From: Sinobaca qinghaiensis
Lineage (GTDB): Bacteria; Bacillota; Bacilli; Bacillales; Marinococcaceae
Assembly: GCF_003610495.1 (NCBI RefSeq)
Contig: NZ_RAPK01000009.1
Location: 310,001-374,000 of the forward strand
DNA: 64,000 nucleotides
Reading direction: 5' to 3'
The position numbers and the translations under genes are program-made. Position 1 is the first letter of the stretch. Every line of letters starts with the position of its first letter. Below, in pieces: positions 1 through 11,069 of this stretch. The notes below the pieces were generated by a model that was given only the letters and a program-made list of their open reading frames with translations, was not told the DNA's origin and ran no database searches.

Positions 1-69
1 ACTAAACTTTCCTGTTTCTTTGTGGTACTCTTTTTAAAAGACTTATGTTAAAGAAGGGAGCACAGCATA

Positions 70-387
70 TTGACTAATTCCTCCGTTCAAAAAAACAATA
101 CCCGGCAGCCCCTCGTCGAGCAGGACACTGTCTTCATTGAACAGAAAATCGAGTGGCTTGAAAAAAAGCGGATAAAACACGTCTCTTCTCTTTGTTTATA
201 TGATGACAGGATTGAAAGTGAACAGCATGTATACTACCTGGAAGATATTTTTGATCTTTCCTACCGCTGGTCTGAAGAACAAATTGGGTTTTTATATGTT
301 CATACAGTGTTTGGCATCCGTACCTTTCATATCCATTCCTCGCCTGAAAAGTTTATTTCAACGTTCCATACATTGGAACACCTATAA
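70..387 (+). CDS. Small conserved-type hypothetical protein (TTG start)
   Basis: Encodes 105 residues of unknown function. The start is a TTG about 10 bases after a clear AAGAAGGGAG ribosome binding site, and the reading frame runs to a stop just before a strong terminator, which supports a real gene. The product has no signal peptide or membrane segment. It is rich in aromatic residues and His in its second half, suggesting a small folded cytoplasmic protein. It is convergent with aspS. I recognise no family. Confidence 0.6.
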   Translation: MTNSSVQKNNTRQPLVEQDTVFIEQKIEWLEKKRIKHVSSLCLYDDRIESEQHVYYLEDIFDLSYRWSEEQIGFLYVHTVFGIRTFHIHSSPEKFISTFHTLEHL

Positions 388-410
388 TTATACGGCTGCT
401 ATTTAAAAAG

Positions 411-455
411 AAAGGTTCCGATTATCGTTACTCGATAATTGGAACCTTTTTTAAC
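411..455. terminator. Bidirectional terminator between the 70-387 gene and aspS
   Basis: A long inverted repeat (arms reading AAAGGTTCCGATTATCG and its near complement) is flanked by A-runs and T-runs on both sides, so it can end transcription of both convergent genes. Confidence 0.85.
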
Positions 456-460
456 TAAAA

Positions 461-2248
461 TTATTTTGTTTGTTCTTCTTTTTTTGCAATGGCCAGTTTA
501 AGATGCAGTTCTTTAAGCTGCTGTTCGCTGACAGCCCCAGGCGCTCCTGTCAAAGGATCGCTTGCGCTGGCTGTTTTTGGAAAAGCAATCGTATCACGAA
601 GGTTGTCCCGTCCTGCAAGAATCATAACAAAACGGTCCAGTCCAAGGGCAATTCCTCCGTGTGGCGGCGTGCCGAACTCAAATGCATCAAGCAGAAAGCC
701 GAACTGCTCCTGGGCTTCTTCCTGGCTGAAGCCGAGTGCCTTGAACATGCTCTGCTGCATATCTTTTTTATAAATACGCTGGGAGCCTCCACCGATCTCA
801 TAGCCGTTAAGGACGATATCATACGCTTCCGCCCTTACGTTTTCCGGCTCCGAGTCAAGCTTGTGCGCATCCTCTTTAAGAGGACTTGTAAACGGGTGAT
901 GCATCGCTGTATAGCGCTTTGAATTGTCGTCGTATTCTACAAGCGGAAATTCCGTTACCCAAAGGAAGTTGTATTTAGACTCATCGATCATCTCGAAATC
1001 TTTTCCGAATTTCAGACGAAGCGCACCCATCGTAGCGTAAACAACTTCTTTTTTATCTGCGCCAAAGAAAAGCAGATCTCCCGGTTCTGCATCCATTGCC
1101 GATTTAATTTGCTCCGTTTCTTCTTCTGTAAAGAATTTCGCAATTGGGCCGCGCAGCATATCTTCTTCTACACGAAGCCATGCCAGTCCCTTTGCACCGT
1201 AAATCGCTGCAAAATCCGCCAGCTCGTCAATTTCCTTGCGGGACATTTTTGGAGCGGCGCCTTTAACGTTCAGGCCTTTCACAATACCGCCGTTTTTAAC
1301 CGCCTGGGCAAACACTTTAAAATCGCTGTTGCCTACAATATGAGAGAGCTCTGTAAGCTCCAGGCCGAATCTCGTATCCGGCTTATCGGAACCATAACGG
1401 TTCATTGCGTCTTCATATGTCATTCTTGGAAAAGGGGTCTCGACGTCTTTGCCGAGAACTTCTTTTACGGTTTTCTTCATCAGTTCTTCAATCATAGGAA
1501 GAAATTCTTCCGTTTCCAGGAAAGAGGCTTCAATATCAAGCTGGGTGAATTCCGGCTGACGGTCTGCCCGCAGGTCTTCATCCCTGAAACAACGTACAAT
1601 CTGGTAGTATCTTTCAAAACCGGATACCATCAAAAGCTGTTTAAACAGCTGCGGAGACTGAGGAAGGGCATAGAATTCCCCTTTATGCACGCGGCTTGGC
1701 ACCAAATAATCCCGGGCTCCTTCCGGTGTGCTTTTTGTCAGCATTGGCGTTTCAATGTCGACAAATTCGTTGTCATCCATATAGTCACGGATAATTTTAG
1801 TCACGCGGTTGCGCAGCTTAATGGTTTCCCGCATTTCTTCTCTTCTTAAATCAAGGTAACGATACTTCAGGCGGACATCTTCCGAAATTTCCTGATTGCT
1901 GTCGATCTGGAAAGGAAGCGGTTTGGATGTATTTAAAATATCGATCTGTTCTACACGGATTTCCACCGTACCGGTAGGAATCTTTTCGTTATACGTTTCC
2001 TCGTCTCTCTGTACGACTGTACCGTAGATTTCCAGCACATATTCGCTGCGTACGCTGTCCGCGGTTTCCAAAGCATCCGCCGAAATTTCCGGATTGGCTA
2101 CAATCTGCACAATTCCGCTGCGGTCGCGCAGGTCAATAAAGATAACCTGTCCCAGATCTCTTCTCGTCTGGGCCCATCCTTTCAGGCGGACCTTTTCCCC
2201 AATAAGTGATTCCGTTATATCTCCTGCATAATGTGTTCTTTTTCCCAT
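461..2248 (-). CDS. aspS: Aspartate--tRNA ligase
   Basis: Class II aminoacyl-tRNA synthetase that charges tRNA-Asp with aspartate in the cytoplasm. The 595 residues match the bacterial-type length. An N-terminal OB-fold anticodon-binding domain covers about residues 1-110, followed by the class II catalytic core with motif 2 ([16 protein letters not shown]), a GAD insertion domain in the middle and motif 3 near the C-terminus (GLALGLDR-like [11 protein letters not shown]). It lies 1 base after hisS on the same strand, so the two are one transcription unit under the T-box leader upstream of hisS. Identification is secure. Confidence 0.98.
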   Translation of the reverse strand: MGKRTHYAGDITESLIGEKVRLKGWAQTRRDLGQVIFIDLRDRSGIVQIVANPEISADALETADSVRSEYVLEIYGTVVQRDEETYNEKIPTGTVEIRVEQIDILNTSKPLPFQIDSNQEISEDVRLKYRYLDLRREEMRETIKLRNRVTKIIRDYMDDNEFVDIETPMLTKSTPEGARDYLVPSRVHKGEFYALPQSPQLFKQLLMVSGFERYYQIVRCFRDEDLRADRQPEFTQLDIEASFLETEEFLPMIEELMKKTVKEVLGKDVETPFPRMTYEDAMNRYGSDKPDTRFGLELTELSHIVGNSDFKVFAQAVKNGGIVKGLNVKGAAPKMSRKEIDELADFAAIYGAKGLAWLRVEEDMLRGPIAKFFTEEETEQIKSAMDAEPGDLLFFGADKKEVVYATMGALRLKFGKDFEMIDESKYNFLWVTEFPLVEYDDNSKRYTAMHHPFTSPLKEDAHKLDSEPENVRAEAYDIVLNGYEIGGGSQRIYKKDMQQSMFKALGFSQEEAQEQFGFLLDAFEFGTPPHGGIALGLDRFVMILAGRDNLRDTIAFPKTASASDPLTGAPGAVSEQQLKELHLKLAIAKKEEQTK

Positions 2249-2249
2249 A

Positions 2250-3527
2250 TTATTCTCTCCCCGTTTTATCAGTCAGATAGGCAGCTAGATCTGCTATTGC
2301 CGTTTTTTCCTGGCTGCCATCGCTCATTTTTTTAATACTGACTTCTCCGCTCTGCAGTTCATCCTCACCAATAACAACAGTATAAGCCGCATTCATTCGA
2401 TCGGCTGCTTTAAACTGCGCTTTGATTTTTTTCTGCATGTAATCTTTCTCCACGCGAAGTCCTTTTCGACGCAGATCCCAAAGAATAGATACCGCTTCTG
2501 TTTCTGCCTTTTCCCCCATGGTTACTACATAGCAGTCCAGACCTTTTTCGACAGGAAGCTCCACATTCTGGGCGGAAAGTGCCATCAGCAGTCTTTCAAT
2601 ACTTAAGGCAAAGCCAATACCGGGTGCTTCCGGTCCTCCGAGCTCTTCTGTTAAGCCGTTGTAGCGGCCGCCCCCTGTCAACGTAGTTATCGCGCCAAAT
2701 CCTTCTCCTTCAATCATAATTTCAAAGGCTGTGTTGTTGTAATAATCCAGTCCTCTTACCAGCCCTGGATCGATTTCGAATGAAATATCCATCTGGCTGA
2801 GAAAAGCCTGTACTTTTTCAAAATAGCGGCGGCTGTCTTCATTAAGATAATCGAGAATAGACGGTGCCGTTTCCATTAAAGGATGATCTTTGTCTTTTTT
2901 ACAGTCCAGGATGCGGAGCGGATTTTTTTCCAGACGCTCCTGGCAGTCGCTGCAGAACTCATCGATGCTTGGCTTGAAGTGGCTGATGAGCGCCTGCTTG
3001 TGATTCTCACGGCTTTCCTTATCTCCAAGGCTGTTAATAACCAGCTTCAATCCTTTTAATCCAAGAGACGAATACAGCTCCATCGCCAGAGCAATAACTT
3101 CGGCGTCAATAGAAGGATCATCACTGCCTATCGCCTCAACCCCGAACTGAACGAATTGTCTCATTCTCCCCGACTGCGGGCGCTCATAGCGGAACATAGG
3201 ACCAATATAATATAACTTATCCGGCTGATCCGGAAGCCCAAAGCGTTTGTTTTCTACGTAAGAACGCACTACAGATGCCGTTCCCTCCGGCCGGAGGGTC
3301 ATGCTGCGTCCGCCTTTATCTTCAAAAGTGTACATTTCCTTCTGTACAATATCCGTCGTGTCTCCAACGCTGCGTTGAAACAGCTCTGTCTGTTCAAAAA
3401 TAGGAGTGCGGATTTCCGAATAATTAAAAGCCCGGCATAAATCGCGCATTCTGTTTTCTACATACTGCCATTTTTCTGATGTTCCCGGAAGTATATCCTG
3501 GGTTCCTCTAGGTATTTGAACTGCCAT
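2250..3527 (-). CDS. hisS: Histidine--tRNA ligase
   Basis: Class II synthetase that charges tRNA-His. At 425 residues it is a normal bacterial HisRS. Visible features are class II motif 2 ([17 protein letters not shown], about residues 110-127), the histidine-specific motif [11 protein letters not shown], the GGRYNGL histidine-A loop, and a C-terminal anticodon-binding domain. It is the first gene of hisS-aspS. The start ATG follows a good AAGGAGTGGGG ribosome binding site. Expression is likely controlled by the T-box riboswitch directly upstream. Confidence 0.98.
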   Translation of the reverse strand: MAVQIPRGTQDILPGTSEKWQYVENRMRDLCRAFNYSEIRTPIFEQTELFQRSVGDTTDIVQKEMYTFEDKGGRSMTLRPEGTASVVRSYVENKRFGLPDQPDKLYYIGPMFRYERPQSGRMRQFVQFGVEAIGSDDPSIDAEVIALAMELYSSLGLKGLKLVINSLGDKESRENHKQALISHFKPSIDEFCSDCQERLEKNPLRILDCKKDKDHPLMETAPSILDYLNEDSRRYFEKVQAFLSQMDISFEIDPGLVRGLDYYNNTAFEIMIEGEGFGAITTLTGGGRYNGLTEELGGPEAPGIGFALSIERLLMALSAQNVELPVEKGLDCYVVTMGEKAETEAVSILWDLRRKGLRVEKDYMQKKIKAQFKAADRMNAAYTVVIGEDELQSGEVSIKKMSDGSQEKTAIADLAAYLTDKTGRE

Positions 3528-3579
3528 TTCCCCACTCCTTTAAAAATAATTGTCGATGCCTCCACCAGCTTAATAAAAA

Positions 3580-3815
3580 ACACAAAAAACCCGCCCCTCA
3601 AAAATATGAGGGACGGGATTTATTCCCGTGGTACCACCCTGGTTAGAGCTTTGCAAGCTCCCGCTTTAACAGTTAACGCCTGTATACGGCTGCCTTTACT
3701 TCCCGTGGTTTCAAAGCAGCACCTAAGGAGTGTCTTTCTGTAAATAACGAGCAGAAATGCTTCCAGCCTTGGCATCTCTTCTCTGACCTCGTCTACCTTT
3801 ACATACTTTTCTCCA
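3580..3815 (-). promoter_or_regulatory. T-box riboswitch leader of hisS-aspS
   Basis: Read on the minus strand, this leader has the canonical T-box sequence AGGGTGGTACCACGGG (3625-3640), followed by a GC-rich terminator (3591-3617) with a T-run, so antiterminator and terminator compete. Stem I can be folded: a lower helix GGAG/CTCC, an AGTA loop side, a helix TGTAAA/TTTACA, and a distal arm AGAGATGC/GCATTTCT. The specifier loop then reads GAAAGACACTCC, placing GAC (Asp, 3732-3734) at the specifier position. A CAC His triplet overlaps it two bases later. The RNA senses uncharged tRNA and lets transcription continue into the synthetase genes. Confidence 0.93.
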
Positions 3816-3881
3816 TCATTGGTTTTCTATCGAATTCCATCATACGAATAATTAGCTTTTGTGTCAATACGAACCTGCGTA

Positions 3882-4334
3882 TTATGCCTTTGATCCGGGG
3901 GATTCCAGCGTAAGGGTAACGGGTCCGTTGTTCGTTAGTGATATCTGCATATCCGCGCCGAATTTTCCCTCCGCCACCGTAACTTTTTTTTCACGGAGTT
4001 TCTCATTAAACAAATGATAAAGCGGTTCGGCATCTTCCGGCCGGGCGGCTTCTGTAAAGCTTGGACGCCTGCCTTTTTGAGCGTCTCCGTACAGCGTGAA
4101 CTGTGAAATCGACAACACTTCACCCGAAATATCGAGCAGGGATTTGTCGAATTTCCCATCTGTATTTTCAAAAATGCGGAGATTAACTATTTTTTCAGCC
4201 ATCCATTCTACTTCCCGGTGCGTATCAACGTGAGTAAATCCCGCTAATACAACAAGCCCTTCTGTAATAGAACCGGAAATCTCTCCATCAATGGAACAGG
4301 CTCCTTCTGATACTCGCTGAATTATGACTTTCAT
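3882..4334 (-). CDS. dtd: D-aminoacyl-tRNA deacylase
   Basis: Removes D-amino acids (and mischarged glycine) from tRNA, a quality-control step after aminoacylation. The 150 residues match the family. The hallmark motifs SQFTLYGD (middle) and NNGPVTLTLES (C-terminus, equivalent to the NxGPVT active-site motif) are both present. It lies 31 bases downstream of relA in the same orientation, the usual Bacillus order. No separate promoter is evident. Confidence 0.97.
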   Translation of the reverse strand: MKVIIQRVSEGACSIDGEISGSITEGLVVLAGFTHVDTHREVEWMAEKIVNLRIFENTDGKFDKSLLDISGEVLSISQFTLYGDAQKGRRPSFTEAARPEDAEPLYHLFNEKLREKKVTVAEGKFGADMQISLTNNGPVTLTLESPGSKA

Positions 4335-4365
4335 TGCTCGGATGTGCCCTTTCTGTAAACCGGCA

Positions 4366-6543
4366 TTAATGCATAACGCGCTGCACTGTATAAATATCCG
4401 GCAGTTTTTTTATTTTCTCTACAACTTTCTGTAAATGACCGGTGTTGTGGATGGATATGCTCAAATCAATAAATGCCATTTTATTTTTGTCGCTTCGTCC
4501 GCTGACTGCATTAATATTTGTTTTTGCTTCCGTCACACAGTGCAGCACTTCATTCAACAGGCCGCGCCTGTCGTAACCGATAATTTCTATATCCACATTG
4601 TAGTTTTTATTCGTTTCAACTGAGCCTTCCCATTCTACATCGAGAAGGCGGGGACGCGCTTCGTCATTGTCTACATTTGCACAGTCCCGGCGGTGGATGG
4701 ATACTCCCCGCCCCTTCGTAATAAAACCTACAATATCATCACCCGGCACCGGGCTGCAGCATTTGGATAACCGGATAAGCAGGTTATCCACCCCTTTAAC
4801 ACGTACCCCTGCGTTTGTTTTCTTCACGGGATGATTCGTATTAATCGTTTTAACTGCTTCAGCCACGGACTGCTTTTCTTCCTGTTCGTTCTGGTGGCGG
4901 ATCTTGTCTGTCAGTCTGGTTACAATCTGCTTGGGGCTTACGCCATTGTAGCCTACGGCAGCAAACATATCTTCTTCTCCGCTGAAGCTGAATTTGTCAG
5001 CAGCTTCATTTTTGTTCTCTTCGGTAAGGATCTGCTTTGGATCGTAATCCTGGTTTTTTAATTCTTTTTCCACCAGCTCTTTACCTTTTTGAACGTTTTC
5101 TTCGCGTCGTTCTTTTTTATAAAACTGCTTAATTTTATTTTTAGCATGGGAACTCTGGGTAAGCTTGAGCCAGTCCTGGCTCGGGCCGTAGGAATGTTTG
5201 GAAGTCAGCATTTCTACAATATCACCGGTATCAAGCTGATAATCAAGCGGCACCATTTTCCCGTTTACTTTAGCTCCAATGGTCCGGTTTCCGATTTCCG
5301 TATGAATGCGGTACGCAAAATCAATAGGCACCGATCCTCTCGGCAGCTCGATAACGTCACCTTTCGGACTGAACACAAATACCATGTCGGAAAACAGGTC
5401 CATTTTTAATGATTCCATGAAATCCTGGGCGTCATCGGCATCATTCTGCCATTCAATAATCTCCCGGAACCATGTTAACTTGTCTTCGAACGTCTGCTTT
5501 CCGGAAACGCTTTTGCCTTCTTTGTAGGCCCAGTGTGCAGCTACACCAAATTCAGCTACACGGTGCATATCGGTAGAGCGGATCTGCACTTCAAGCGGCT
5601 CTCCTTTTGGACCGATGACGGTCGTGTGAAGAGACTGGTACATATTTGCTTTTGGCATCGCAATATAATCTTTAAATCGTCCCGGCATCGGCTTCCAGCA
5701 GGTATGGATAATACCCAGCACGGCGTAACAGTCCCGGATGCTCTTTACAATAATACGCACGGCCAGCAGATCATATATTTCGTTAAACTGTTTTTTCTGT
5801 TTGACCATTTTCCGGTAAATGCTGTAAATATGCTTGGGACGTCCGTACATTTCAGCTTTGATGTTTAAATCATCAAGATTATGATTGATATCCCCGATCA
5901 CTTCTTCAATATACTGCTCACGCTCTGCGCGCTTCTGCTTCATGAGGTTAACGATCCGGTAATACTGCTGCGGATCTAAATAACGCAGAGCCGTATCCTC
6001 AAGCTCCCACTTAATCTTTGAAATACCAAGACGGTGGGCAAGCGGCGCGAATATTTCCAGGGTTTCATTGGATATACGGCGCTGTTTATCCGGCGGCAGA
6101 TGCTTTAACGTTCTCATGTTGTGCAGGCGGTCTGCCAGTTTGATCAGGATAACCCGAATATCCTTTGCCATCGCAACGACCATTTTCCGGTGATTCTCCG
6201 CCTGCTGTTCTTCTTTTGATTTATATTTAATTTTCTTTAATTTGGTTACGCCATCTACCAGCATAGCTACTTCTTCGTTAAATGCTTCCGTAATGTCCTC
6301 CACGGTTACTTCCGTATCTTCCACCACGTCATGCAAAAAAGCACCCGCAACTGTATTGGGGTCCATTTCAAGGTCTACTAATATTCCTGCTACTTGAATG
6401 GGATGGAGGATATATGGCTCTCCAGACTTGCGGTACTGATCTTTGTGAGCTTCTTCTGCATATTTATATGCTTTTTCTAAAAAAGAGACATGATTTTCGG
6501 ATAAATAATGTCGAGCTTTTTCCAACACTTCGTCGATGGTCAT
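4366..6543 (-). CDS. relA: Bifunctional (p)ppGpp synthetase/hydrolase
   Basis: Long RelA/SpoT homologue that makes and degrades (p)ppGpp during the stringent response on the ribosome. Domains in order: HD hydrolase with HDVVEDTE near residue 70; synthetase with [22 protein letters not shown]; a zinc-finger/helical region with [10 protein letters not shown]-terminal ACT. I place the start at the ATG giving MTIDEVLEK (725 aa), because AGGGTG sits at proper spacing before it. The in-frame GTG five codons upstream lies right against its own potential binding site. The HD residues are intact, so hydrolysis is expected to be retained. Confidence 0.97.
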   Translation of the reverse strand: MTIDEVLEKARHYLSENHVSFLEKAYKYAEEAHKDQYRKSGEPYILHPIQVAGILVDLEMDPNTVAGAFLHDVVEDTEVTVEDITEAFNEEVAMLVDGVTKLKKIKYKSKEEQQAENHRKMVVAMAKDIRVILIKLADRLHNMRTLKHLPPDKQRRISNETLEIFAPLAHRLGISKIKWELEDTALRYLDPQQYYRIVNLMKQKRAEREQYIEEVIGDINHNLDDLNIKAEMYGRPKHIYSIYRKMVKQKKQFNEIYDLLAVRIIVKSIRDCYAVLGIIHTCWKPMPGRFKDYIAMPKANMYQSLHTTVIGPKGEPLEVQIRSTDMHRVAEFGVAAHWAYKEGKSVSGKQTFEDKLTWFREIIEWQNDADDAQDFMESLKMDLFSDMVFVFSPKGDVIELPRGSVPIDFAYRIHTEIGNRTIGAKVNGKMVPLDYQLDTGDIVEMLTSKHSYGPSQDWLKLTQSSHAKNKIKQFYKKERREENVQKGKELVEKELKNQDYDPKQILTEENKNEAADKFSFSGEEDMFAAVGYNGVSPKQIVTRLTDKIRHQNEQEEKQSVAEAVKTINTNHPVKKTNAGVRVKGVDNLLIRLSKCCSPVPGDDIVGFITKGRGVSIHRRDCANVDNDEARPRLLDVEWEGSVETNKNYNVDIEIIGYDRRGLLNEVLHCVTEAKTNINAVSGRSDKNKMAFIDLSISIHNTGHLQKVVEKIKKLPDIYTVQRVMH

Positions 6544-6752
6544 GGAATCACCCTGCACACCTTTCTACTATAACGTGTTTTTTCTATTTTCTATATTATC
6601 TGTAAGAATTGCTTTTCTGTAAAGTTTTTAGACTTGTTCTAATTAACTTAAAAGGTCTGTACTTTGTTAAAAGGCTCTCCATGCAAATTTGGGTCTAATC
6701 TGTTAAGTATAACTCGACTATGCCCTCATTTGCACTACTTTATTCAAGAAAT

Positions 6753-6786
6753 AAAAAAAGCACTCCGTTTCAGGAGTACTTTTTGT
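6753..6786 (-). terminator. Terminator of the recJ-apt transcription unit
   Basis: On the minus strand, stem AGTACTCC/GGAGTGCT with a short loop is followed by a run of seven T, about 25 bases past the apt stop. Confidence 0.8.
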
Positions 6787-6809
6787 ACAACTATCAGCCT
6801 TTGACTGAT

Positions 6810-7334
6810 TTATTGAAAAGTCACTAAAGAAAAAATATCATATTCGCCAAGTTCAGCAAGCTTTCCGCGGCCGTTCAGGTAGTCCAGTTCAATCAGAAAA
6901 GCCAGACCTGCTACAATACCGCCAAGCTCTTCTACAAGCTTTACAGTGGCATGAATAGTACCGCCGGTAGCCAGCAGATCATCCGTGATTAATACACGCT
7001 GCCCGGGTTTAATGGAATCCAGGTGCATGGAAAGCTGATCTTCCCCGTATTCAAGCCCGTAATCCATATCTACTGTCTCCCGGGGCAGTTTTCCTTTCTT
7101 TCGTACAGGCGCAAACCCGATTTCCATAGCATAGGCAATCGGACAGCCTACCACAAATCCTCTGGCCTCTGGTCCGACAATCACGTCTATGTTCTTGTCT
7201 TTCGCGAATTCTTTCATTTCGTTAATTGCCTCTTTGTAGGCCGGACCGTTTTGCATAAGGGTGGTTATATCTTTAAAACGAATGCCTTCTTTCGGGTAAT
7301 CCTCAACGACCGTAATATATTTCTTATAATCCAT
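6810..7334 (-). CDS. apt: Adenine phosphoribosyltransferase
   Basis: Purine salvage enzyme that converts adenine and PRPP to AMP. The PRPP-binding loop [13 protein letters not shown] is present, and the family signature [12 protein letters not shown] is seen near residue 60. I choose the ATG giving [10 protein letters not shown] (174 aa, the usual family length), preceded by GAGAGAAGG at good spacing; the longer frame adds a non-conserved leader. The start overlaps the end of recJ by 11 bases, so the two are translationally linked. Confidence 0.96.
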   Translation of the reverse strand: MDYKKYITVVEDYPKEGIRFKDITTLMQNGPAYKEAINEMKEFAKDKNIDVIVGPEARGFVVGCPIAYAMEIGFAPVRKKGKLPRETVDMDYGLEYGEDQLSMHLDSIKPGQRVLITDDLLATGGTIHATVKLVEELGGIVAGLAFLIELDYLNGRGKLAELGEYDIFSLVTFQ

Positions 7335-9690
7335 GATTAACCTTCTCTCTTTGTTCATTGTCTTGTTTATCTAAAAGCAGTTCCCCCAGCAGCCGGTCTT
7401 TAAGCTGCCTGTACGTGGAAAAAAGCAGGTCCTGCTCCATCTGTTTAAGCTGGTCCCGGCGCCTGTATGAAACTGATTCTGTCAGCGGCTTCTTTTCATT
7501 CGATCCTAAAAATTCAATCATGCTGCCATCCATCCTGACAAACCCAAGCTCCGTAAATACGTCTGTCATAAAATCAATATCTGCCGCTTTCCAGCCTTTC
7601 TGCTGAATCAGCTTTTGTTTGAGCGTATCCATATTAAACGACTGATACTTATTTAAAAAGGAATAAAACCACTTAAAATGCTCTCTTGTGCCGCCGTGCT
7701 GGAAATACGTTTCTTCTTCCGTGAAAAAACAGGCATACATATGCTCTGTCTGCCGGCAGAAATGAAGCGCCTGGTTTAATTCTTCAAGTGAGGCTGGAAT
7801 ATCAATAAAAGCTGTATATTTTTCTTCCAGAGGCTCTGCCAGATCACGGGCCATGTATAGATTTGCATCGTCAGGCAGCTCGTCTGCTATTAACGCTTTT
7901 GTCTGATCCTGAAAAACGACTGCCGCCGTCCCGGCAGGAAGTGCCTGTATCATCTGTTTGAGCCCTTTTTGCTGGCGCTTATCGTGAATCTGGCATGTTG
8001 TAATAGCCATATCGTGCATCATCAGCTGAGGCTTACGGAAATTGTTCCATTCATTTATGGAAAGCTGACCTATGAATGAAGCATTTGCTGTTACTGTCAT
8101 TTGATCAGCCAGGTGGCCTTTTTGAAAAGCAATACCATCGAGCCGGCTGCCGGCTTGTTCCAGCGAAAGCTTCAAGTGTGTTTTGTCACTGCCTATTTTC
8201 TTGAATGCAGTAATCTCTACATCTTCAAGCAGAAACACAGGCTTTGGGTTTGCCATGCCGAATGGGGCAAGCGTACTTAGATCTTCGAGCGCCGACACCG
8301 TAATATCAGATAAAGGTACCTGCAGGTCAATCGAAGCAGAAGCGACATAGGCAGAAGGATCCAGCACAGATGCGGCCTGCCGGCACAGCTCTGTGCGCAG
8401 GCTTTCAATATTCTCTACATTCATGGAAAGGCCGGCTGCCATTTCATGGCCTCCGAATTTTTCAAGAAGCGGACGCTGCCGGGATAAATGCTCAAACATA
8501 TTAAAGCCTTCAATACTCCGGGCTGATCCTTTTGCCGTTTTGGTTTCGGCATTAATCGATAAAACAATGACTGGATGGTGGTATGTTTCAACAAGCCGTG
8601 AGGCAACAATGCCGATAACTCCCTCGTTCCATCCCTCTCCTCCAGTGATGATTACTTCATTTTCGTAATAACGTTTGTCTTCCACCTGTTTTACGGCTGT
8701 CTCTGTTAATTCTTTTACTATATTTTTTCTCGATTGGTTCAACGTATCTATGCGCTCGGCCCATTCGGCCGCTTCTTCTCCATTTTCAGAGAGCAGCAGG
8801 TGAACAGCCGGATCAGCGGAATCCATACGCCCGGCTGCATTCAAACGCGGCCCCATTGTAAATCCTACATGATCTTCCTGCATCGTTTCCGCTTCAATAC
8901 CGCACACTTTCTTCAATGCCGAAATTCCGGGCCTTGTAGAAGAGGTAAGAGAATGAAGGCCTTTTTTCACCATACTCCTGTTTTCACCGATAAGCGGCAC
9001 GAGGTCGCTTATCGTACCAAGGGTCACTAGATCTAAATAATGTTCGGGCATTTCTCCAAGCAGGGCGTGAGCCACTTTAAAAGCAACGCCGACACCGGCC
9101 AGTTCTTTAAATGGATAAGGGCATCCCGGTTTTTTCGGATTTATAATTGCATAGGCTTCCGGCAGTTCTGGAGGCGGCTCATGATGATCGGTAATAATAA
9201 CATCCATTCCCAGTGCATTGGCTGCGGCTACTTCATTTTTTGCACTAATTCCCGTATCCACCGTAATCATCAGGGACGCTCCGTCAGCCGCTGCCTGTTC
9301 CACAGCCGGTACGTTGGGCCCGTAGCCTTCTGTAAAGCGATTAGGAATATACCAGCCGAACACCGCTCCTGCTTCTTTGAGCAGAAGCACCATTAACGTT
9401 GTGCTGGATACACCATCTGCGTCATAATCACCAAAAATCAATATCTTTTCTTTATCTTCTATCGCCTGTTTTATTCGGGAGACCGCCCGCTCCATGCCAT
9501 CCAGTAAAAAAGGGTCGTGGAGCCTGGACATACTCGTGTCCAAAAAGGAGGAGGCCTCTTCTACAGAGGAAAATCCTCTAGCAGATAATACTTTTGCTGC
9601 GAGAGGAGACAGGTTCATTTTTTTTTGAAGTACTTTCCATTCCTCGTTTATAGAGGAAGCTGTTTTCCAATTCATTTTGGATTTTAACAT
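7324..9690 (-). CDS. recJ: Single-stranded-DNA-specific exonuclease RecJ
   Basis: 5'-3' single-strand DNA exonuclease for recombination and base-excision repair. The DHH phosphoesterase motifs are clear: [11 protein letters not shown], then TDHHEPP. They are followed by the DHHA1 region with the GGHEMAAG motif and an OB-fold. The long C-terminal extension (about residues 570-788) is typical of Bacillus RecJ. The start is the ATG giving MLKSKMNWK, with GAGGGGTG upstream; 788 aa. It sits between the LapA-domain gene and apt, as in B. subtilis. Confidence 0.96.
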   Translation of the reverse strand: MLKSKMNWKTASSINEEWKVLQKKMNLSPLAAKVLSARGFSSVEEASSFLDTSMSRLHDPFLLDGMERAVSRIKQAIEDKEKILIFGDYDADGVSSTTLMVLLLKEAGAVFGWYIPNRFTEGYGPNVPAVEQAAADGASLMITVDTGISAKNEVAAANALGMDVIITDHHEPPPELPEAYAIINPKKPGCPYPFKELAGVGVAFKVAHALLGEMPEHYLDLVTLGTISDLVPLIGENRSMVKKGLHSLTSSTRPGISALKKVCGIEAETMQEDHVGFTMGPRLNAAGRMDSADPAVHLLLSENGEEAAEWAERIDTLNQSRKNIVKELTETAVKQVEDKRYYENEVIITGGEGWNEGVIGIVASRLVETYHHPVIVLSINAETKTAKGSARSIEGFNMFEHLSRQRPLLEKFGGHEMAAGLSMNVENIESLRTELCRQAASVLDPSAYVASASIDLQVPLSDITVSALEDLSTLAPFGMANPKPVFLLEDVEITAFKKIGSDKTHLKLSLEQAGSRLDGIAFQKGHLADQMTVTANASFIGQLSINEWNNFRKPQLMMHDMAITTCQIHDKRQQKGLKQMIQALPAGTAAVVFQDQTKALIADELPDDANLYMARDLAEPLEEKYTAFIDIPASLEELNQALHFCRQTEHMYACFFTEEETYFQHGGTREHFKWFYSFLNKYQSFNMDTLKQKLIQQKGWKAADIDFMTDVFTELGFVRMDGSMIEFLGSNEKKPLTESVSYRRRDQLKQMEQDLLFSTYRQLKDRLLGELLLDKQDNEQREKVNHGL

Positions 9691-9756
9691 TAAAACACCC
9701 CTCAACCCGTTTATTATACTAAAGGGGTGGAAGGGTGACAATCTTATATTTTTGGC

Positions 9757-10068
9757 TTATGAACCGTTTTTTCCAGTGCTCTGCTTATCTTTCTTACGGC
9801 TAAACCCTTTGCTTCCTGAGGATTCAGAAGCAGGCGTGCGGTTTTTATATTTTTTTAATTCCGTGCGAAGTCCGTATATTTTCACTGCATTAATGGACCC
9901 TGCGATGAAGGCTCCTATTAATACAGAGCCGAGTACGATCAGAATAAGCGGCCATTCGGCGGTACCAAACAGGTAGTTCACTTCCACACTATTTACGTTA
10001 ATAACAGCAAAAACAGCAATAATGATAGCTAAAACTAAACTTATAATAAAGACGGTTTGTGTTTTCAT
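9757..10068 (-). CDS. LapA-domain (DUF1049) membrane protein
   Basis: 103-residue protein with two membrane helices (about residues 4-24 and 38-62) and a short basic cytoplasmic tail ending in a Ser/Lys-rich stretch. The NVNSVEVNYLFG segment between the helices is typical of LapA/YciS-type proteins, which help assemble envelope components in Gram-negatives and are of unclear function in Firmicutes. It lies between a CDF transporter and recJ on the same strand, probably co-transcribed. Confidence 0.8.
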   Translation of the reverse strand: MKTQTVFIISLVLAIIIAVFAVINVNSVEVNYLFGTAEWPLILIVLGSVLIGAFIAGSINAVKIYGLRTELKKYKNRTPASESSGSKGFSRKKDKQSTGKNGS

Positions 10069-10079
10069 GACGCATTCTC

Positions 10080-10988
10080 CTATTCCGGGGTTTTTTCTTC
10101 AAATGGATTCACGTGCACAAATACATCCTGCACTTCTTCCATTGTTATTAACGATTCCTTTACCTGCTTTCCGATCGCATGTCCCTCCTCTACGCTGATA
10201 TACGGATCTACGCCTATCTTGATATCAATTATAACGTAATGCCCGTGTTCCCGTGCAAAAAATTCATCGACATGAAGCACGCCTTCCACCTGTTCCGCAT
10301 TTTTTCTCATTTCCACCGTATCTTCTGCATGCAGCACATGGTCAAGCACGTTGTGAATAGAGTCTTTCCCAAGCTTCCAGGCCATTCTCATGATCAGCAG
10401 AGAAACAAACAAACCCGCTAAAAGGTCACCATAGGTGAGAAAGTCGATGTTATAGGCTCCTCCGGCAATGGAAGCTCCTATTCCTATTAAAGCGGCAATC
10501 GATGAAAATACATCAGAACGGTGATGCCAGGCATCCGTTATAATCGCTTCACTTTTATATTTTATACCCAGCTTGTATTTGTAGCGAAACATCGCTTCTT
10601 TTACAACGATCGAAAAAAGAACGGCATACAGCGCCATAGTTCCCGGAACAACGACGGGCTCGGCGATATCTCTCACTGCGTTCAAGCCAATCTCAAACCC
10701 TACAACGAACAACAGCACCGCTACGATAATGGCCGTCAGCGTTTCTGCTTTGCCGTGGCCGTATGGATGATCTGCGTCCGGCGGCAGCTTTGCCGCACGA
10801 ATACCGACCAGTACCGCCACCGAACCGACAACGTCCGAGGCGGAATGGGCAGCATCAGCAACAAGAGCCCGGCTGTCTGCCATAATTCCGATTATAAATT
10901 TTATAATAGCTAAAATAATGTTTCCAAAAATCCCGATCATAGCACCCAATCGTACCATTTTATACCGATGTTCCTGATAATCGTTCAT
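10080..10988 (-). CDS. Cation diffusion facilitator (CDF) family metal transporter
   Basis: Inner-membrane divalent metal/proton antiporter. The two paired metal-site motifs of the family are visible: ADAAHSASD in helix 2 (HxxxD) and DAWHHRSD in helix 5 (HxxxD). There are six predicted helices and a C-terminal cytoplasmic domain with the metal-binding motif VDPYISVEEGHAIG. The chosen start, MNDYQEHRY, has AAAGGA at proper spacing; 302 aa. The motif pattern resembles the Bacillus Mn/Zn efflux proteins, but the substrate cannot be read from sequence. Confidence 0.92.
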   Translation of the reverse strand: MNDYQEHRYKMVRLGAMIGIFGNIILAIIKFIIGIMADSRALVADAAHSASDVVGSVAVLVGIRAAKLPPDADHPYGHGKAETLTAIIVAVLLFVVGFEIGLNAVRDIAEPVVVPGTMALYAVLFSIVVKEAMFRYKYKLGIKYKSEAIITDAWHHRSDVFSSIAALIGIGASIAGGAYNIDFLTYGDLLAGLFVSLLIMRMAWKLGKDSIHNVLDHVLHAEDTVEMRKNAEQVEGVLHVDEFFAREHGHYVIIDIKIGVDPYISVEEGHAIGKQVKESLITMEEVQDVFVHVNPFEEKTPE

Positions 10989-11034
10989 TGCTATCATTCC
11001 TTTACCGTTGTTTCCTTGATTCCATAAAAAAAGA

Positions 11035-11068
11035 TAGAAAAAACCATGGCACAAACCATGGTCTTTTC
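11035..11068 (-). terminator. Terminator after secF
   Basis: Minus strand: ACCATGG/CCATGGT stem with a six-base loop followed by a T-run, directly beyond the secF stop. Confidence 0.8.
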
Positions 11069-11069
11069 A

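Noticed and set aside
470-922. Open frames on the plus strand inside aspS, and many similar antisense frames throughout (for example in relA, obg and yhaN)
   Set aside because: They lie opposite strong, conserved genes, have no ribosome binding sites, and their sequences look like back-translation shadows (Cys/Phe/His-rich).
6544-6558. Upstream GTG start for relA
   Set aside because: The GTG abuts its potential binding site, whereas the ATG five codons later has AGGGTG at proper spacing and gives the family N-terminus.
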